From: Numida meleagris
Taxonomy: Eukaryota; Chordata; Aves; Galliformes; Numididae
Direction: 5' to 3'
Assembly (NCBI RefSeq): GCF_002078875.1
Contig: NC_034410.1
Span: forward strand, 98,396,871 to 98,460,870
DNA length: 64,000 nucleotides
Under the pieces are notes generated by a model. It saw only the letters and a program-made list of their open reading frames with translations, was not told the origin of the DNA and did no database searches. A program made the position numbers and the translations under genes. Positions 10,501 through 24,100 of this stretch are shown piece by piece; position 1 is the stretch's first letter, and each line of letters starts with the position of its first letter.

Positions 10501-13500
10501 AAGAGAGAAAGGATCTGTCATAACCTCAGCTGGATTAATTTTACAGTCCCTTCAGTGCTCTGTCAGTCATAACAACACATGTTCAGAGCTGAGGAGCCCA
10601 ACATGGGTTCTAGGTCTTTTAACAGAGTAGGGAAGTTTAGTCCAGCAATTCCTCTTAATGTTGAAAACTGCTTGATCACTGCGGATACCTCTTGACATCA
10701 CAGTTTGTTGGATTAGGTCCTAATTATTTTGTAAACATTAATCTCCCCCAGAAGACAGGTGGAGAAGAGGTGAGGTATTGAAAACTGAAGGAGTGCCTTT
10801 ACTGACATAGAAAAGTGTCTAAAGATGTGCTGTTGCCATTTACCTGGCAGTCAAACATTAAAAGTATACTCCTTCATCAGAGGAATATCTGCAAGCTAAG
10901 CACATAGCTCAGCCAGTATTTGTTCATAGAGACACCAGCCTTACCTTTATCAGTCTTTAGCCGAAGGTTGAAGTGTTTTAGCTTAGAAACGTACAGTGCA
11001 GTAGCTCATTGTAAATGGGAAAGTGGATGATGACTGGTAGCAATGATCATGAAATGTGCATTTGTACAAAGAGTACTGAGTGAAAATGCAAGCTGTTAAG
11101 GTCCCAATTTCATTCAAGCTATTGCAAAAGTTTCTCTAGATTTACCTGAACCTGTAAAGTGGGATAAAATTTTAAAGTATTTTTTATACCTGTGAATATC
11201 AGTGACATCAGAATGGAATCTCTTATGTCAGCATGAACATTTAGGTGTTTAATTTTGATGAGTAAACTAAACTTTACTGTTAAATAAACTTACTGTTAAA
11301 TAATATAATAAAGCTAAAAGGAAGATATTACATGTATTTTCTTACTGTACATAGAAAACATTTTTTAGGCTTGACTTTCTGACTAGTTCATTGCAGTTTT
11401 CAAAACATCTAATCTACTAATAATTACATTCTCTTACACTGAAAGGAGAACATATCTTAGAAATGAAAGAGATGGTCACTACAGTTTAAACTAAAATTTA
11501 AAGCAATATCAAGAAGTGCAGTAATGCTCAAAACGTTAGGATGACTGTCAAATAGAAAGTCTTAAGGTAGATCTTATACTGATTTCTCAAGTAACTTCTA
11601 TATGGAGTTGAATCCGAACTGAGTGTGCCCTCTGTTTCTCTCAGTCAGCTCCCTCCCTTGTGTGACACTGGCAGTGCAAAGAATGTGCCTCCCTACCAGA
11701 TCCCTTGATCCCTTACAAGCAGACATCCTCACACTCCCGGTTACTGCCAAAGGACTGCAGATAACTGAAGGGATGACCCCAGGCACACCCTGAGTTTTGT
11801 GTCAGCCTCCTCTTCTCATGGAATCACAGTGAACTTTTGATTCTTTTATTTTAAAATTGTCTAGAGATCTCCAACATCACTGATGTTGAAACAGTATTTA
11901 GAGCCAGCACTAGAGAGCATTTACTTGGAAAGTTTTGTTGATATTTTAGGAAAATTTCTCTCTGTGGATAGTTTCTGGTTGTAAGGATCCCATTACTTAT
12001 CCTTACTTGTAATTGCTAACTGGATGTAATTCAGCCTTAATGAGCTGTGAAACATTTTGGGTATTTTTTAATCATGTGGGAAGATTCTTTGTCTATTAAA
12101 CATTTTGACCATAGGAACTGTAAAGAAATCCAGAGTTTCAAAACACTCATTCTTGGAGATGTGAAACTGATTAAAGGCAAACACTTTCTTGAAATGAGCC
12201 TTTTTTGTGGACCTACCCTTTCATTTCTGGCTTAGAGTCACAGCCATTGCAATGAATGACCTACACGGCTGGGGAACTGAGGAAGTTAAAGTGATAATTC
12301 AAGAGATATCACCTAAATAATTTGCAAGTTCCTACAGCCATTTATTTTTCTTTTATCTTGATGTTAATGTAGTTAGCATTAATTATAATGCTTTACTGCA
12401 ATGATTCTACAATGATAATTCATTCCTCTTTTTTGAATCTGGGAAATCAGAATTAATTTAGTATTTTGTTGAAGATTCCCTTGTTATTCTATATGCACCT
12501 TCATGAAACCTGATCTCACTCACTCATTTTTAGAAGAGGATTACCCACTTGTTCTTTTAATTTTGCACCCAGCTGGCTAACATGAAATGACACAATGGCG
12601 AAAAAATTAATCTTCACATTTATTCTCCAACTTTATTTGATTTGACTCAGTCATAAAATGATAGCTATGTGAACTACGTGTATAAATCATCACCTGCTCA
12701 GCTGATAAAGAGTTGTCCAGTTGGAAGGAGATAATTCACTAGCATTTGGTGCAGCATTGCCAAGAAGAACTGCCAGGAGGATGCTGTTACTTTCATAAAT
12801 CTATAACAGTTTTGGTTCAGATGATGGAGTGTTGGTCTGCAGTTATTTTCTTCTGTTGAAGCTGAAATGTCCTTAATTAATGTGCTTATTTTAGTTCAAT
12901 TAATATTTATAACATTTTGCCCCATAAGTTTCCCCTGTATTCAGTTTAATGCTAATTGTTCTAACTCTCAAGTCATTTTTTGCTGTAGTGACACAATGTT
13001 TGCTTTCTCAGCTGAATGATTTTGTTATGTTTGGTACCTTAGCAAAACAAGAATTTTCTATTCGTTATCTAAATCAGTGATTGAAACATTTTGGTACCTT
13101 GCTACTATCTGATTGTATGTGATGTTTTACGGATAAGTATATTTGGTGGACTTAATACAAGTCAATATTTAATAAATGTCTGCCCTATAGGAACTTCATC
13201 TAAACTGTGAAATTAATAATAAATGTTTTCAAATAGATGCTTTTCAGCATACAGCCTTTTGAATCATTTATAAGTTGGGCCCCTTTGGTAACTCTTTTCA
13301 TATTTAATGCATTAACTTGGAGTATTTATTGCATTTCTGAAAAGAACAAAGAATGAGGTTCAAGAGGAAAATCACTCAGGGTTTGGATGAAAGGAAAAAC
13401 AAATATTTTAGGTCAAATATACAACTAATTAAGGATAGACTGAACCCTTAGGTATAACCTGAAGTAAAACCCCATTCATCCCATCCTCAGGCAAAGGCTT

Positions 13501-14225
13501 AAGTTCTACATTCACGTCTGAAACTTCACTTGTCCAGCACTCCCTTACTGTGCCAAGCAAGCATTTGAAGCAGCCCTTAAAATATTGGGGGGGCTCCTTT
13601 CCTTGGCACAGACAGTAAAACGTCATCCCTGCCTTCCTGCTGTTCATATCCTCTTCTCCCCTAGCCTTGAGGAGGATCCAAGGTCCCAGTACGTCCCTGG
13701 TCTTCTCTTCTGGGACTATGCAAATGATTTGCGAAAGATTTAGTTTATACATCTCTTTATAAAGTGGATTAAGGTTATGGACAATCTGGCCACTTATGAT
13801 AAATCTATATGAATTACCACACACTGAAAGCAGTGTTTTCTTTAATTGCTGCCTAATGGAAGACCTTCAGGGAGGCTTGACTTGTAATCACAGATGAGGC
13901 TGCCTAGCAGAGAGTAGATCTTTTTGGACATTTAGCATGCAGATGGAGGTACTTTTACAGGCTTCTGCAGGTTCCTCCCTCACCTCTTCCCAGTCGGCCT
14001 GTGCCTTTCCTTATTCCTGGTTATTGTGAGGCACAAGTAAGGATTGGTGTGTCTGCTGGGCACTCCATGTGGAGAGGGTGGCCATGAGAAGAGGTGGAGG
14101 CTGTGCTACACCAAATAGACAGGAGGTAGATACACCAGAAATAGCATTTATGTCATTGAAATTTAAATATTTTAAAGAGCCCAAAGGCAGTGGGAACCCC
14201 TTTTCACAGGGCAGCAAGACAACTA
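7538..14225. other. AT-rich intergenic or intronic DNA, no gene seen
   Basis: There are no recognisable exons or known repeats here. A 16-bp tandem pair (ttactgttaaataaac, then a near copy) is at 11274-11305. Two minus-strand open frames of 127 and 131 codons (9893-10276, 13429-13824) show no recognisable domain and no splice context, and I treat them as chance. Confidence 0.55.
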
Positions 14226-14307
14226 GCAGCTTGCACTAATAATTATGAAATAGATTATTTTTAAAAGCAGCTTGCACTAATATTTATGAATTAGTTTATT
14301 TTTAAAA
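14226..14307 (+). repeat. 41-bp tandem duplication (two copies)
   Basis: The unit beginning gcagcttgcactaat and ending tttttaaaa occurs at 14226-14266 and again at 14267-14307 with three mismatches, all A to T. The copies abut exactly. It is a local duplication in non-coding AT-rich sequence; no function is apparent. Confidence 0.95.
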
Positions 14308-17300
14308 CCTAGAACGTGTATAAGCAGTCATAAAAATAAGATCAAGGCACTAAATCAAATGTTAAATATTATTTTAATTTAAACAAAAGTTACGGATCAT
14401 TATCTTTTGGACCCTGTTGGCAATACATGCTTTAAAAGCTAGGATGTATTTGTATTGCACGGGTTCAGGATGACTTGGCAGTATTAAAATTACTTCTTTT
14501 GTTGTTGTTGTTAAAGATTAATTTTGGTAATATGTATTGGATATTCTACATCTGTAAAACACAAATTAGTGTTTGTTATTAAAAACACTCTGCATATTTA
14601 TTTTGCTGCATTATTTTTGTCTGGAAAGTATGATTATACTGTGATTAACACCAAGACTACATTCTGTTCAAGTGGCCTGATCCTAGCTGCACAAGGAAAA
14701 TGAACACCATGAAATACATCTTACACTGGTACCTTGCAGATTCAATAGATCCTACTGTGATACCAGGCACTGATATAATTTCAGCTTCTATTCATATGAA
14801 CCAGCAGGTCTTAGTTGTGGATTATCAAGCTCCCTGCCTGCCTGCCATTGAATCATGAAGAAACTATTGGAAAATCTCTACTTCCCATCCTCAGTCCTGA
14901 ACCTGAAGTATTTCTTTAATAGAATATGGAGGAGCCCAGGACTAGAGAAGAGTCAAATGTTACGGTTCTAAACCCAAGGAGATGCTTCCCAGAGGGGCAG
15001 AATAAAAAGTATGGATGCTAATGGTGTCTGAGATTTCACATGTATGCAGTGTTTTATATCATTAGCCTTGCAAATCTCCCTAGTCGATGTATCAGCTCAT
15101 TCTTATAAAGTTAATATTCTCATACACAGAAATTCAAGTGCTGATTTAGACATCACATGTTCTGCCAAGCAGTGAGACAGATGGATTTGACTAAGATGGT
15201 GCTGGTAAGAAGATTGAAATACATAATTCATTTTCAACAACTGAAACACAATGATCATTCAGTAAAGGTCTAGAACTATGAAGTTCCTTACATCAAATAG
15301 ACAGTTTACTTGTGATTAATTCATAAATAACAGTTTCCAGGTATTAATAATATTTGTTTGCAGCCAAGTCACACAGATTTGTTTGAACTTTTGATTTAAA
15401 CTTCAATAAAGTTTCCAAATATTTACCAAATCTGGTCAGCTGCAGTACAGATACTGTTGGTTTCCCTGCCATTGTCTAATAAACAGTAATGCCTTTGAGA
15501 AGAACCTATTTTTGCATTCCTAATCAGAGAATATTCAACAAAAGAAAGAAAACTGTTTTCATTTCTATTCTAAAGAAAGAATATGTTTTAAACTCATGGT
15601 TTTAAGAAAGTGAATACAGGATTTTGTGTTTTTCTCTCTGTAACAATCTGATGTAATTTTTATGGTTCCACAATAGCTCTCTTTTGTAGGAAATATATAG
15701 AGGAAAAAAAAAAAAGAGGGAGTTCCTCATCTCAGTTTTCTCCCTCCTCCACAGAATGTTTGAAATTCTCTCAAAGTGAAAATGTAGAAATCAACATTTC
15801 CTTCCTACTCTTCAGACATTAGACCTCACAAAATGTTGCTTTGGAGTTTCTCTTGTTGAGAACATTTTTAGGCAAGACCACCAACAAAGGAAAAGGAGAA
15901 ACAGTTTGTTAGCAATGGTTCTGAAGAAAATGCTCGCTTAAGACATTGCTTAAATAACCACTTTACTTAAAATGCAAAATAGCTCTTGTTTTCTGGAGAT
16001 TTATTTAATCAGGTTCCAGCATTTCCAGAGATTTAGAGGAAACATCCACACCCTCCCAGCAGCAGTGATCCATCCACTGTTGTCAAACTCTAATACAAAT
16101 ATATTTTTTTTCAGGAAAGAAAGTGCAACTATTCTATCCCAGTGTTTGGAGACTGGATAGGCAAGAGTCAAGCTGTTATCTTCTCTAAGGAACATGATAT
16201 AGATTTAAACAAAATTATTTGTGAACAAGGGCTAATTTCAAAATCCTTGTGTTGTCCCTCAGGCTTGAAGAAAAATATAGTCTAGAAGTTGGAGATAACA
16301 TTAGTGAAATGCAGCAAAGCCTATTACAAAGAAAGTGAGAAGCCAGTGCCATCTTAGTAGTCTTATTCTGATATGAAGGAAACTATTTTGTGTACAGCTC
16401 TATTTGATTTTCCTCAGGGCTAGGAGAAATGAGCCATCAAGGATTTAGCCATGCCGGATTAAGATGCTGCTGCTCCTGAGAGCCAGACCTACCTGACTGG
16501 CCCTAAGCCAGAGAACACAGTTGCTTGGGAAAGAAGGAAATTGCTGTATCTTAGGAGGAAAATTGGCCATACTTCAGGTGGCAGTGTGATAATTTGGTTG
16601 AAACCCATCCCACTGGCAGTTTAAGGCAGCACTGCGGTGGATGAAAAAAATGCTCTGATACTCCTCCAATGGCAGTAATAGGTTCTACACAAAATCTTCC
16701 ACTTGCCTCAACTTGTCCCTGAGATAGTTAAGAGGAAAAGAAAATGTACTTCCAACAGATTTTCTAGGTCAACATTACCTCAGGTGTGAGAGACTCTAAA
16801 GGTTTGTTCAGGGTTAATAGTTCAAAATGTTTAGGTAGAGGCAGGCATTTTAACCACAACGTCCCACTTAACCAGACTGATGCCCATTTTTCCCATTTGG
16901 TGTAGCAGAGTCAGGCAGCAACTTGTTTGTAAAAAAGGAGTTTTCATTACGACGTGATCAAGCAATATAATGAGAGATGCAAGGTAGAGAAAATTTCGCC
17001 ACAAGGATCTATAGGCATCTGGGGAATTTGCTGAAAGATGCAAATAACGAAGGCAGAGGTTGGGAAAAGCTAAATAAGATAAAATAGTTGCCATTTAAGA
17101 GCTTGAAAGAGGGGAAATTAAAGAATATTGAATCAGGAATGAAGGTAGCATCTACTGTTATATATTGTTAAGCTGCAAAAATGCTGAGGAGAAGATTGGG
17201 AGGAATAATTCAAAGAAATCAATCAGTATGGTATTTACATGGAAATAAACAAACAAAAAGGCGATAGAGAAAGCTGCCAAGGAGAGTTGTTGAATTGCTG

Positions 17301-17711
17301 TCCTGGGAGATATTAGTCTATTTAATCCAGGCAGATGCAAAGGAATGGAAATGACAAGACTCTGCCAAATCAATGGTTGTCTGCAATATAATTCCCATTA
17401 CATTTTCTCATTTTTGTTCCCTGGAGTGCAAACCAAATTTTTTCTGATAGACTACGATGAGATTATTTCCCATGAAAAAGGACAACCCTATTAGATTCAC
17501 ATAAACATCACCTCTTTTAACTGTCATTTAGGACTTTTATTACTATTATCATTATTACAGAAAAAAAAAAATCTGTATTTTGGAGATTAGCAGTTTGTTG
17601 GTAAGCCTCCTTTGGCACTGGGATGGAAGACATATGTTGAGGCCATCAACACTATAACACACATATGGTTACATTTGGAAGCAAGTAGATATCTATCATG
17701 CATGATGTGTT
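14308..17711. other. AT-rich intergenic or intronic DNA, no gene seen
   Basis: I recognise no gene, RNA or repeat family. Short A runs occur (for example 15702-15714 and 17561-17571), but nothing is structured. Confidence 0.55.
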
Positions 17712-18218
17712 AATCTCATCACAGTACACCCATTTGGAGTTATGTGTCTAAGCACTGGGCTTCTCAGAATGTGAAAACCATGGAGCTGTATGGGACAGTC
17801 AAGCAAAGGGCCAGAAAAATTATTAAAGGACTGGAACATCTCTCACACAGGGAAATGCTGAGGGAACTGGCTGTTCCACCTGGATGAAGCTTTTAGAGGG
17901 GGGGATCTCATCAGTGTGTATCAATACCTGATGGAAGATGTAACAAAGATGGGACCAGACTCTTCTGGTGTTCTGTACCAGGAGAAGAAGCAATGGACAC
18001 AAACCAAAATACAGGAAATTTCATTTAAACCAAGTAAAAACTTTGTTTTTACTGTGAGGGTTGTACAGAAAAGATGAGTCTCCACCTCTGAAGATACTGA
18101 AAACTCAGTTAGACATGGTCCTCAATGATCTGCTTCAGCAGACCATACTCTAAGTCAGTGTGTTAGACTAGGTGATCTCCAGAAGTCCCCACCTTTCAAT
18201 ACCTACTACTCTGTGATA
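17712..18218 (+). mobile_element. Old CR1 LINE fragment, 3' end
   Basis: This diverged CR1 copy can be followed across the end of the reverse-transcriptase frame (catttggagttatgtgtc, gcaaagggccagaaaaa, ctggaacatctctcacac). It continues through the 3' untranslated region to gatctccagaagtcccc and the tail actctgtgat at about 18218. No frame survives across it. It is 5'-truncated, as is usual for CR1. Compared with the copy at 20586 it is visibly more diverged, so it is probably an older insertion. Confidence 0.85.
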
Positions 18219-20585
18219 TGTATACTTTGCAAATACAAGAAACAAAAGTGATGACATAATTAAAAAGGTATACAATTTCATCATACAAAACTCCAGATTA
18301 TGTTTATTACTAGCACAGTTTATCACTCTACTCTTATAACATTGTTATGGTGCTTATTACAGGTCCCCTATGTTTACAACGCACAATGAAATTTCTAGAT
18401 TCTTCTGTTTTACCACTTCCTAATGTAAAATAAATATCAAGATACTTCCTGAAAAGCAATAGTTGTTTCTGGATTTTTCAACACTGATAACATTTTTCTT
18501 TTCCTTTTTAATTTTCATATGAGCTTTATATAAGAGCACATTCAGGCTCTTTGACCTGACAAATATTACCTGGATATTGAGAAAAAAATAATCTTCTACT
18601 ATAGCCGAATCCAGAGAGGTACATCGTAGCTCAAGTTCTCTTTCACTTATTTGAAGGTTATGTCCTACTCAGGATAAATGGGAGTTTTACTGTTCTCTTC
18701 AGTAGGACCAGAACCTGGCAAGTAATCACTTCCAAAGCATGCTCTTATATTCAACAGCAAATGGTCCAAATCAGTCAATACAAAATACTGTGTGATACTA
18801 CAACAGATTTACAAAGAACTAAAAAAAATTAAACCTAATTTAGCTAAAAATTATGTTACCAAGCCCCTAAGGAAGATCTTGGAATTCTTGCAGTGAAAGT
18901 TGCAGGAGAGCTTCAACTGAAAGTAAATACAATAGACATGGAGAAGCTACCCATCATTTCCCCTTGCTCGTAATTAGTACCAGCTGGTGACACTAATTAT
19001 ACATGAAATTTCTGAGATGGGCACAAACTGCGTTTCCCAGCACCTCTTCCTTGCCACCCAGAGGTGGAAAAGCAAGTCTTGGAGATTTCCTGGAAAATGA
19101 TTTCTCTCCAAGAAAGCAAGGGAACTGCTACCATAGGAGCTTCAGCTCAGAAAGGCATCATTAGCCTGCCAACTCTTTGGCACGTTCTGATGTCCCATGG
19201 GTATCACTGCAAATCAGTTGTTTGGTGTAGGTTGTGATAAGAGTTTCCACTCAGCTGAGTCTCATTGATTTTTTAAAGACTTTGGATGACTTGCAAGAGT
19301 TCTGCTGAAAGCAGGAGGACATTTGCCTGTTTAGAGCTGTGTTGGAGAGATGTGGTACAAAAGTATCACAGGAAAAAGGGAAAGAGACTTTTAAATCTTT
19401 CTGACTAACTAGAATGTCTAGTTTTTATTTACCAGGATTTTAGAGGAAAATAAATCTATTTTCACATCACCTTTTAAAGTTTTTCTTCAGATTTCTTACC
19501 TGAAGGAAAGCAGAGGATGAAGAAATGTTGACATACCTAAAGGTACAAATGAATCCTGTGACATTTTTCAGAGTATACTGTAACAAAAGGTTAAATTCCT
19601 TTTCTTATAAAATACAATCTCAGACTGCATTTATTCTGTCACGGACTTCCAAAATATGTAGACTTCCTGGGAAGACACTGAAGTATACTGATTGTACATA
19701 TGCACACCTTTTAAATGAGCCAACAATATCAGAAAATTGACATCACAGATGGCATAAATATTAATCCTGTTAAAAGTATTAAAAACAGTGAGTTGCATCT
19801 TAGTGTAGCTAATAACCATTTATTATAATGAAAAATGCAGAACTGTCTGACATCTCCTGGTAATCTCTTATGCCAGCAGGGGAAACATTCCAGATTAAAT
19901 TGATATTTTGCAGAGGACAAATCCAGTTGGAAATACAGTTTCAGAGTAGCAGTGATCACTGTCACAAGGGATAGAGGATACATGAAACAAAAATACCATC
20001 TGTCCAAGGTTTTTTTTACTACTTAATATTAACCCTGTGGAATATAAAAGAAGATGTCAATTAACTTGAAAATGGCACCAGGCTGTGAAAGTCTAAGGAA
20101 CTGAAATAAAAATAACCTAAACACATGGAAGATAGTGTCTTTAAAAGGTAAAATGCTGTTTAATGAAGTTCAGTGAAAAGGTAAGCAGTCTGCACAAATA
20201 CACTTTGGGAAACCAACTGCTTTGGTAAGTGTTACATGAATATGATTATACCCAATCTTACTGCAGCGATATTCAATGGGAATCAGCAATGGTACTGTGA
20301 TGTTAAAAGTATTTCAGTGTGAACACCTTATTCAGCATCACTGAATAACATAGGTACCTCTGTTTAGACAAACAGCAGAGGTAGTGGACAATGTCTGGTA
20401 GAAGGGAATGAGAATGCCCCATAAGTTGTAAAGCCAGACTGACAAAGCAAAGCTGAAGTTTTCCTTTGTATAGAAATAGTAACAGGGACAGAGTAACTGC
20501 AGAAATCAAGATTTGGTTTACATAACAGGAAAAACGTGTTAAAGTATTTTATATCTCTGTGATTCTAGGGTAATATATATTTAAG
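18219..20585. other. AT-rich intergenic or intronic DNA, no gene seen
   Basis: This spacer lies between two plus-strand CR1 copies. I see no gene or repeat in it. Confidence 0.55.
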
Positions 20586-21136
20586 GATATGATTCTCCCC
20601 CTCTACTCTGCCCTGATGAGGCCACATTTAGAATACCCTGTTTGGTTCTGGGCTCCCCAGTTCAAAAAAGACAGGGATCTCCTAGAAGGAGTCCAGCGGA
20701 GGGCCACAAAGATGATAAAGGGTGTGGAGCATCTCCCATATGAGGAAAGGCTGAGTAACCTGGGTCTGCTCAGCCTGGGGAAAAGAAGTCTGAGAGGCAA
20801 TCTGATAAATGTTTATAAATATCTGAAAGGAGGTGGAAGGCAAATAGATGAGGCCAGGCTCTTCTCGGTGGTGTGCAGTGATAGGCCAAGGAGCAATGGC
20901 CTAAAACTTGAACATAGGGAAGTTCCATACAAACATGCGGTAGAACTTCTTTATGGTAAGGGTCACAGAGCACTGGAACAGGTTGCCCAGAGAGGTTAAG
21001 TATGCTTCTATAAAGATATTCAAGACCTATCTGGATGCCTGCCTGTGTGACCTATTGCAGGGTACCTGCTTTAGCAGGCATGTTGGAGTTGATGATCTCT
21101 TGAGGGCCCTTCCAGCTCCGGTGATTCTGTGATTTT
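20586..21136 (+). mobile_element. CR1 LINE, 3' end with RT C-terminal fragment
   Basis: A 5'-truncated CR1 retrotransposon. An open frame at 20589-20999 (136 codons) encodes the C-terminal part of the CR1 ORF2 protein after the palm domain. Diagnostic segments are the opening [13 protein letters not shown], then [17 protein letters not shown] and [15 protein letters not shown], then [15 protein letters not shown]. The frame ends early at 20997-20999, shortly after EQVAQRG, where the family normally continues for some tens of residues. The 3' untranslated region follows, ending in cttccagctcc and the tail gtgattctgtgatt. The protein would lack the endonuclease and the catalytic YADD-type motif, so it is inactive. 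Confidence 0.95.
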
Positions 21137-24100
21137 CATATTCTAGCTTTAGTTAAGCTACCAAATTTGCAATTTCAGCAACGCCTTGAGGCTTACAGGT
21201 CCCAAGATGTGTCACATTTATGGGAGCAGCGAGGGTAAGGGAGAAACTCCAGCAATTTCCTGGTAGGTCATTAAAAATAGATAAACCAAAGGAGTAATGT
21301 ATATATTTATACCAATGTATGTAAACATCTACACAGAGGAGGGCAGAAATGAGCAATGGATATTAAAAGGCACTATCTTTGACTTCTTAATGCAGAAATA
21401 AATTATAAATGTTGCTGAATTTCAAGTGAAGGCCCAACACAAAGTGCATCAATATCAACAGATTGTTTCATGTAGGAAAATTTTCAGCAGATAGAATTCC
21501 ATACTTTTTGATCACATTTGTTTGAAGGTGAAGATTTTCAGATCTAATCATTTGACTGTGGACTTATAGCTAGCCTATTAAAGCTAGCATATAATTAAGG
21601 CAGTGTAGTATGGGTAAACAATGACTTGAAAACTTTGCATATATTCATCAACACTTCTCAATTGGTTGCAGTAAAAAAACTACTTTTTAAAGATAGTTAG
21701 GTTTTTGATGACTTGGAATAGTCTTCCAGCACTAGCCATGCACCAGTCCCTTGCAGAGGGGATCCTGAAGTCAATTCTTGTACAGTTTGGAAATAGCTGC
21801 TAATCCCTGAGCTGCAGAGGGAGAAGCAGGGATGGGTGCAGGGCAATTGGACTGCTGTGCTTGCTGCAACAGCACTTGCTGCTGTGTGTTATATAGCTCT
21901 GCTGAGCAGCACAGCCAGAGAAATGCAAAATGGGTTTCATTCCTCATTACCATGACAATGGTCATACCAGATATCTAGAGATGTCTAATGAGACAGGAAA
22001 TATAACTCCACATGCAGCAGGCTGTATATTAGATAATAATGCTATATACCAGATATCTATCTACCCTCTACCAGAGGTATTTCAGCTGACTTATGAAAAA
22101 GGATCTTCTAAATGAACTTTTACTTGGAGAGAGATCTGAGTTCATAACCGTTCATAACCATCTTCTGTGCTCTAATCCCATCTGTAGTACTATAGCTTCC
22201 TATTTGCTATTTCAGACTTTATATTACTCCATTAATTATTAACTTTTAACACAAAATCATCACAGCAGGAGTATGACGTACTTAGCACTGAGAAGAAAAC
22301 ACTGAATCTTTCTTAAGGCGCAAGTTCTCCTACATAATTTCAATGCTTTAGCTCCTAGCTCAAGCACTTCCAGCTTCCAGCAGTTTGAATACAGTTGCCT
22401 GAAAAATTAGAAGAGGTAAACACTTGTGCCTGAATAATCAAATCAGCTCAGCTGTAGTGGAATAAACAGAGAAAGACTTGTATGCTTTTTCATTAGAATA
22501 TACTATTGGAAAATAAGTGGTATAATACGTATGAAAATAGTTTTCAGCTTATTTTTCTACGGATTCATGGATCTAGGTTTTTTTTTTTTTTTTTTAAACC
22601 GAAGCAGGATAGTGTGGAATGAATCTTCTACTTTGAGTTTTCTAGATATTTGATACCCAGCAGCCTTCTGAACACAAAATCCTATGTGGTTGGAGAGAGG
22701 TGAGAACCTGCGATGTTGGACTACATAGGGAAGCCAGAGGTTTTGACAGCAGCAGTCAGAATGGAAGGAAATAGAGGAATGAAAACAGGAAAAATCTACT
22801 GTAATTGCTGCCATTGCATATGTTAGGTATTTAAGGAATTGCATTTGAGAACTTCCCCTGCTGGAAACAGCCAAATGCATGCAATTATAGAAACAAATCC
22901 ACTATATACTACCTAGCTTTGGAAAGAGCAGTCATATTTCCCACAGAAAGTACAAATCACATGCTGGTAATTCCACACTGAATTCAAAGAATTTCACACA
23001 AGTTGTTTATCATTCACATTTTAAATTTAGTGATTGCCTGTATTGACATATTCAGTTTGGATAATTTGCATAATGTTAAGGTACAATATATGTTCCTTAT
23101 TTACACCAAATTGTCATTGCACAACTCCTACATTTTATCTGAGCACAATTCTACTAAATACATGTAAAATATTTGTGATAACTGTTGACCAGCCTCTCAA
23201 GCCATTTTTCTTTCAGGAAAAAACAGGTCAGAGAACATATTACTGAAATTTCATTCTGTAGTAATAAGTGGTTACCTCAGCCTCCTTCCTAGTATTATGT
23301 ACGTATCCTAAATCAATTCTCTTGCTCATTACACCATCACTCTTTGAGCCATCTAGTTAAATACATTTAGATAAAAAGAAGTACATCTAAACTAGGGCTG
23401 AGCTGTAGAACTAAAACCAAACAGAAAAATGAACCCACAAATTTAAATTCGGACTCCTAAGTAATTATTTTTCCTCATTCCATTTAGAGTTTTTCTGTTT
23501 GACCTGTCAACAAAGTCATAGATAACTCTTAAAGAAAAGCAATTTTAAAAATGTACTCAAGAAAGCAGCTTCTACAGTGAATAGTTTTTCAGATTGGCTA
23601 TCTGGATAAGGGAACAATGTCATTATCTCTGATGAAAGGATGCACTCCTAAGGAGAACGTTTACATGTGTAAAGTTAAGAACAGATAAAACTGGAAAAGT
23701 ACTTCTCTGTGGGCCTTCTTTTTGTCCTACAACCTCTATTAAAGCAAAAACTGCCAAATTACACTGAATTATATGATGCTATGTGCTTATTTACTGTAGA
23801 AACTGTTCACTAGCTATCGGAACAAATTTCATTTTCTAACTGGCCTGTTCCCCCTACATGAGTTTCAGTGGGAATTTAAAATATTGGAGGCAGGCAAACT
23901 ACAGCTGGTTTTCCAAAGAAATACTCTAGGGCTCATACTTCATTATTATTACCTCTTATTTGCATTATAATAGCATCTAGAAGATCTGCTTACGGACCTA
24001 GAACTCACTCATTGGTTTATATGTTAATCCTGTACCACACTGGTAATTGGAAAGAGCTGAGAATTAGGAATATTTGTGCTGATTTCAGCAAGCACTGAAC

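Noticed and set aside
13429..13824. Minus-strand open frame of 131 codons
   Set aside because: No recognisable domain, splice sites or repeat homology. One frame of this length is expected by chance in 64 kb.
21771..21965. Glutamine-rich minus-strand frame (QQQVLLQQAQQS), considered as an exon of a Q-rich regulator
   Set aside because: The Q-run comes from a short CAG/CTG-rich patch and no flanking domain or splice sites are visible.
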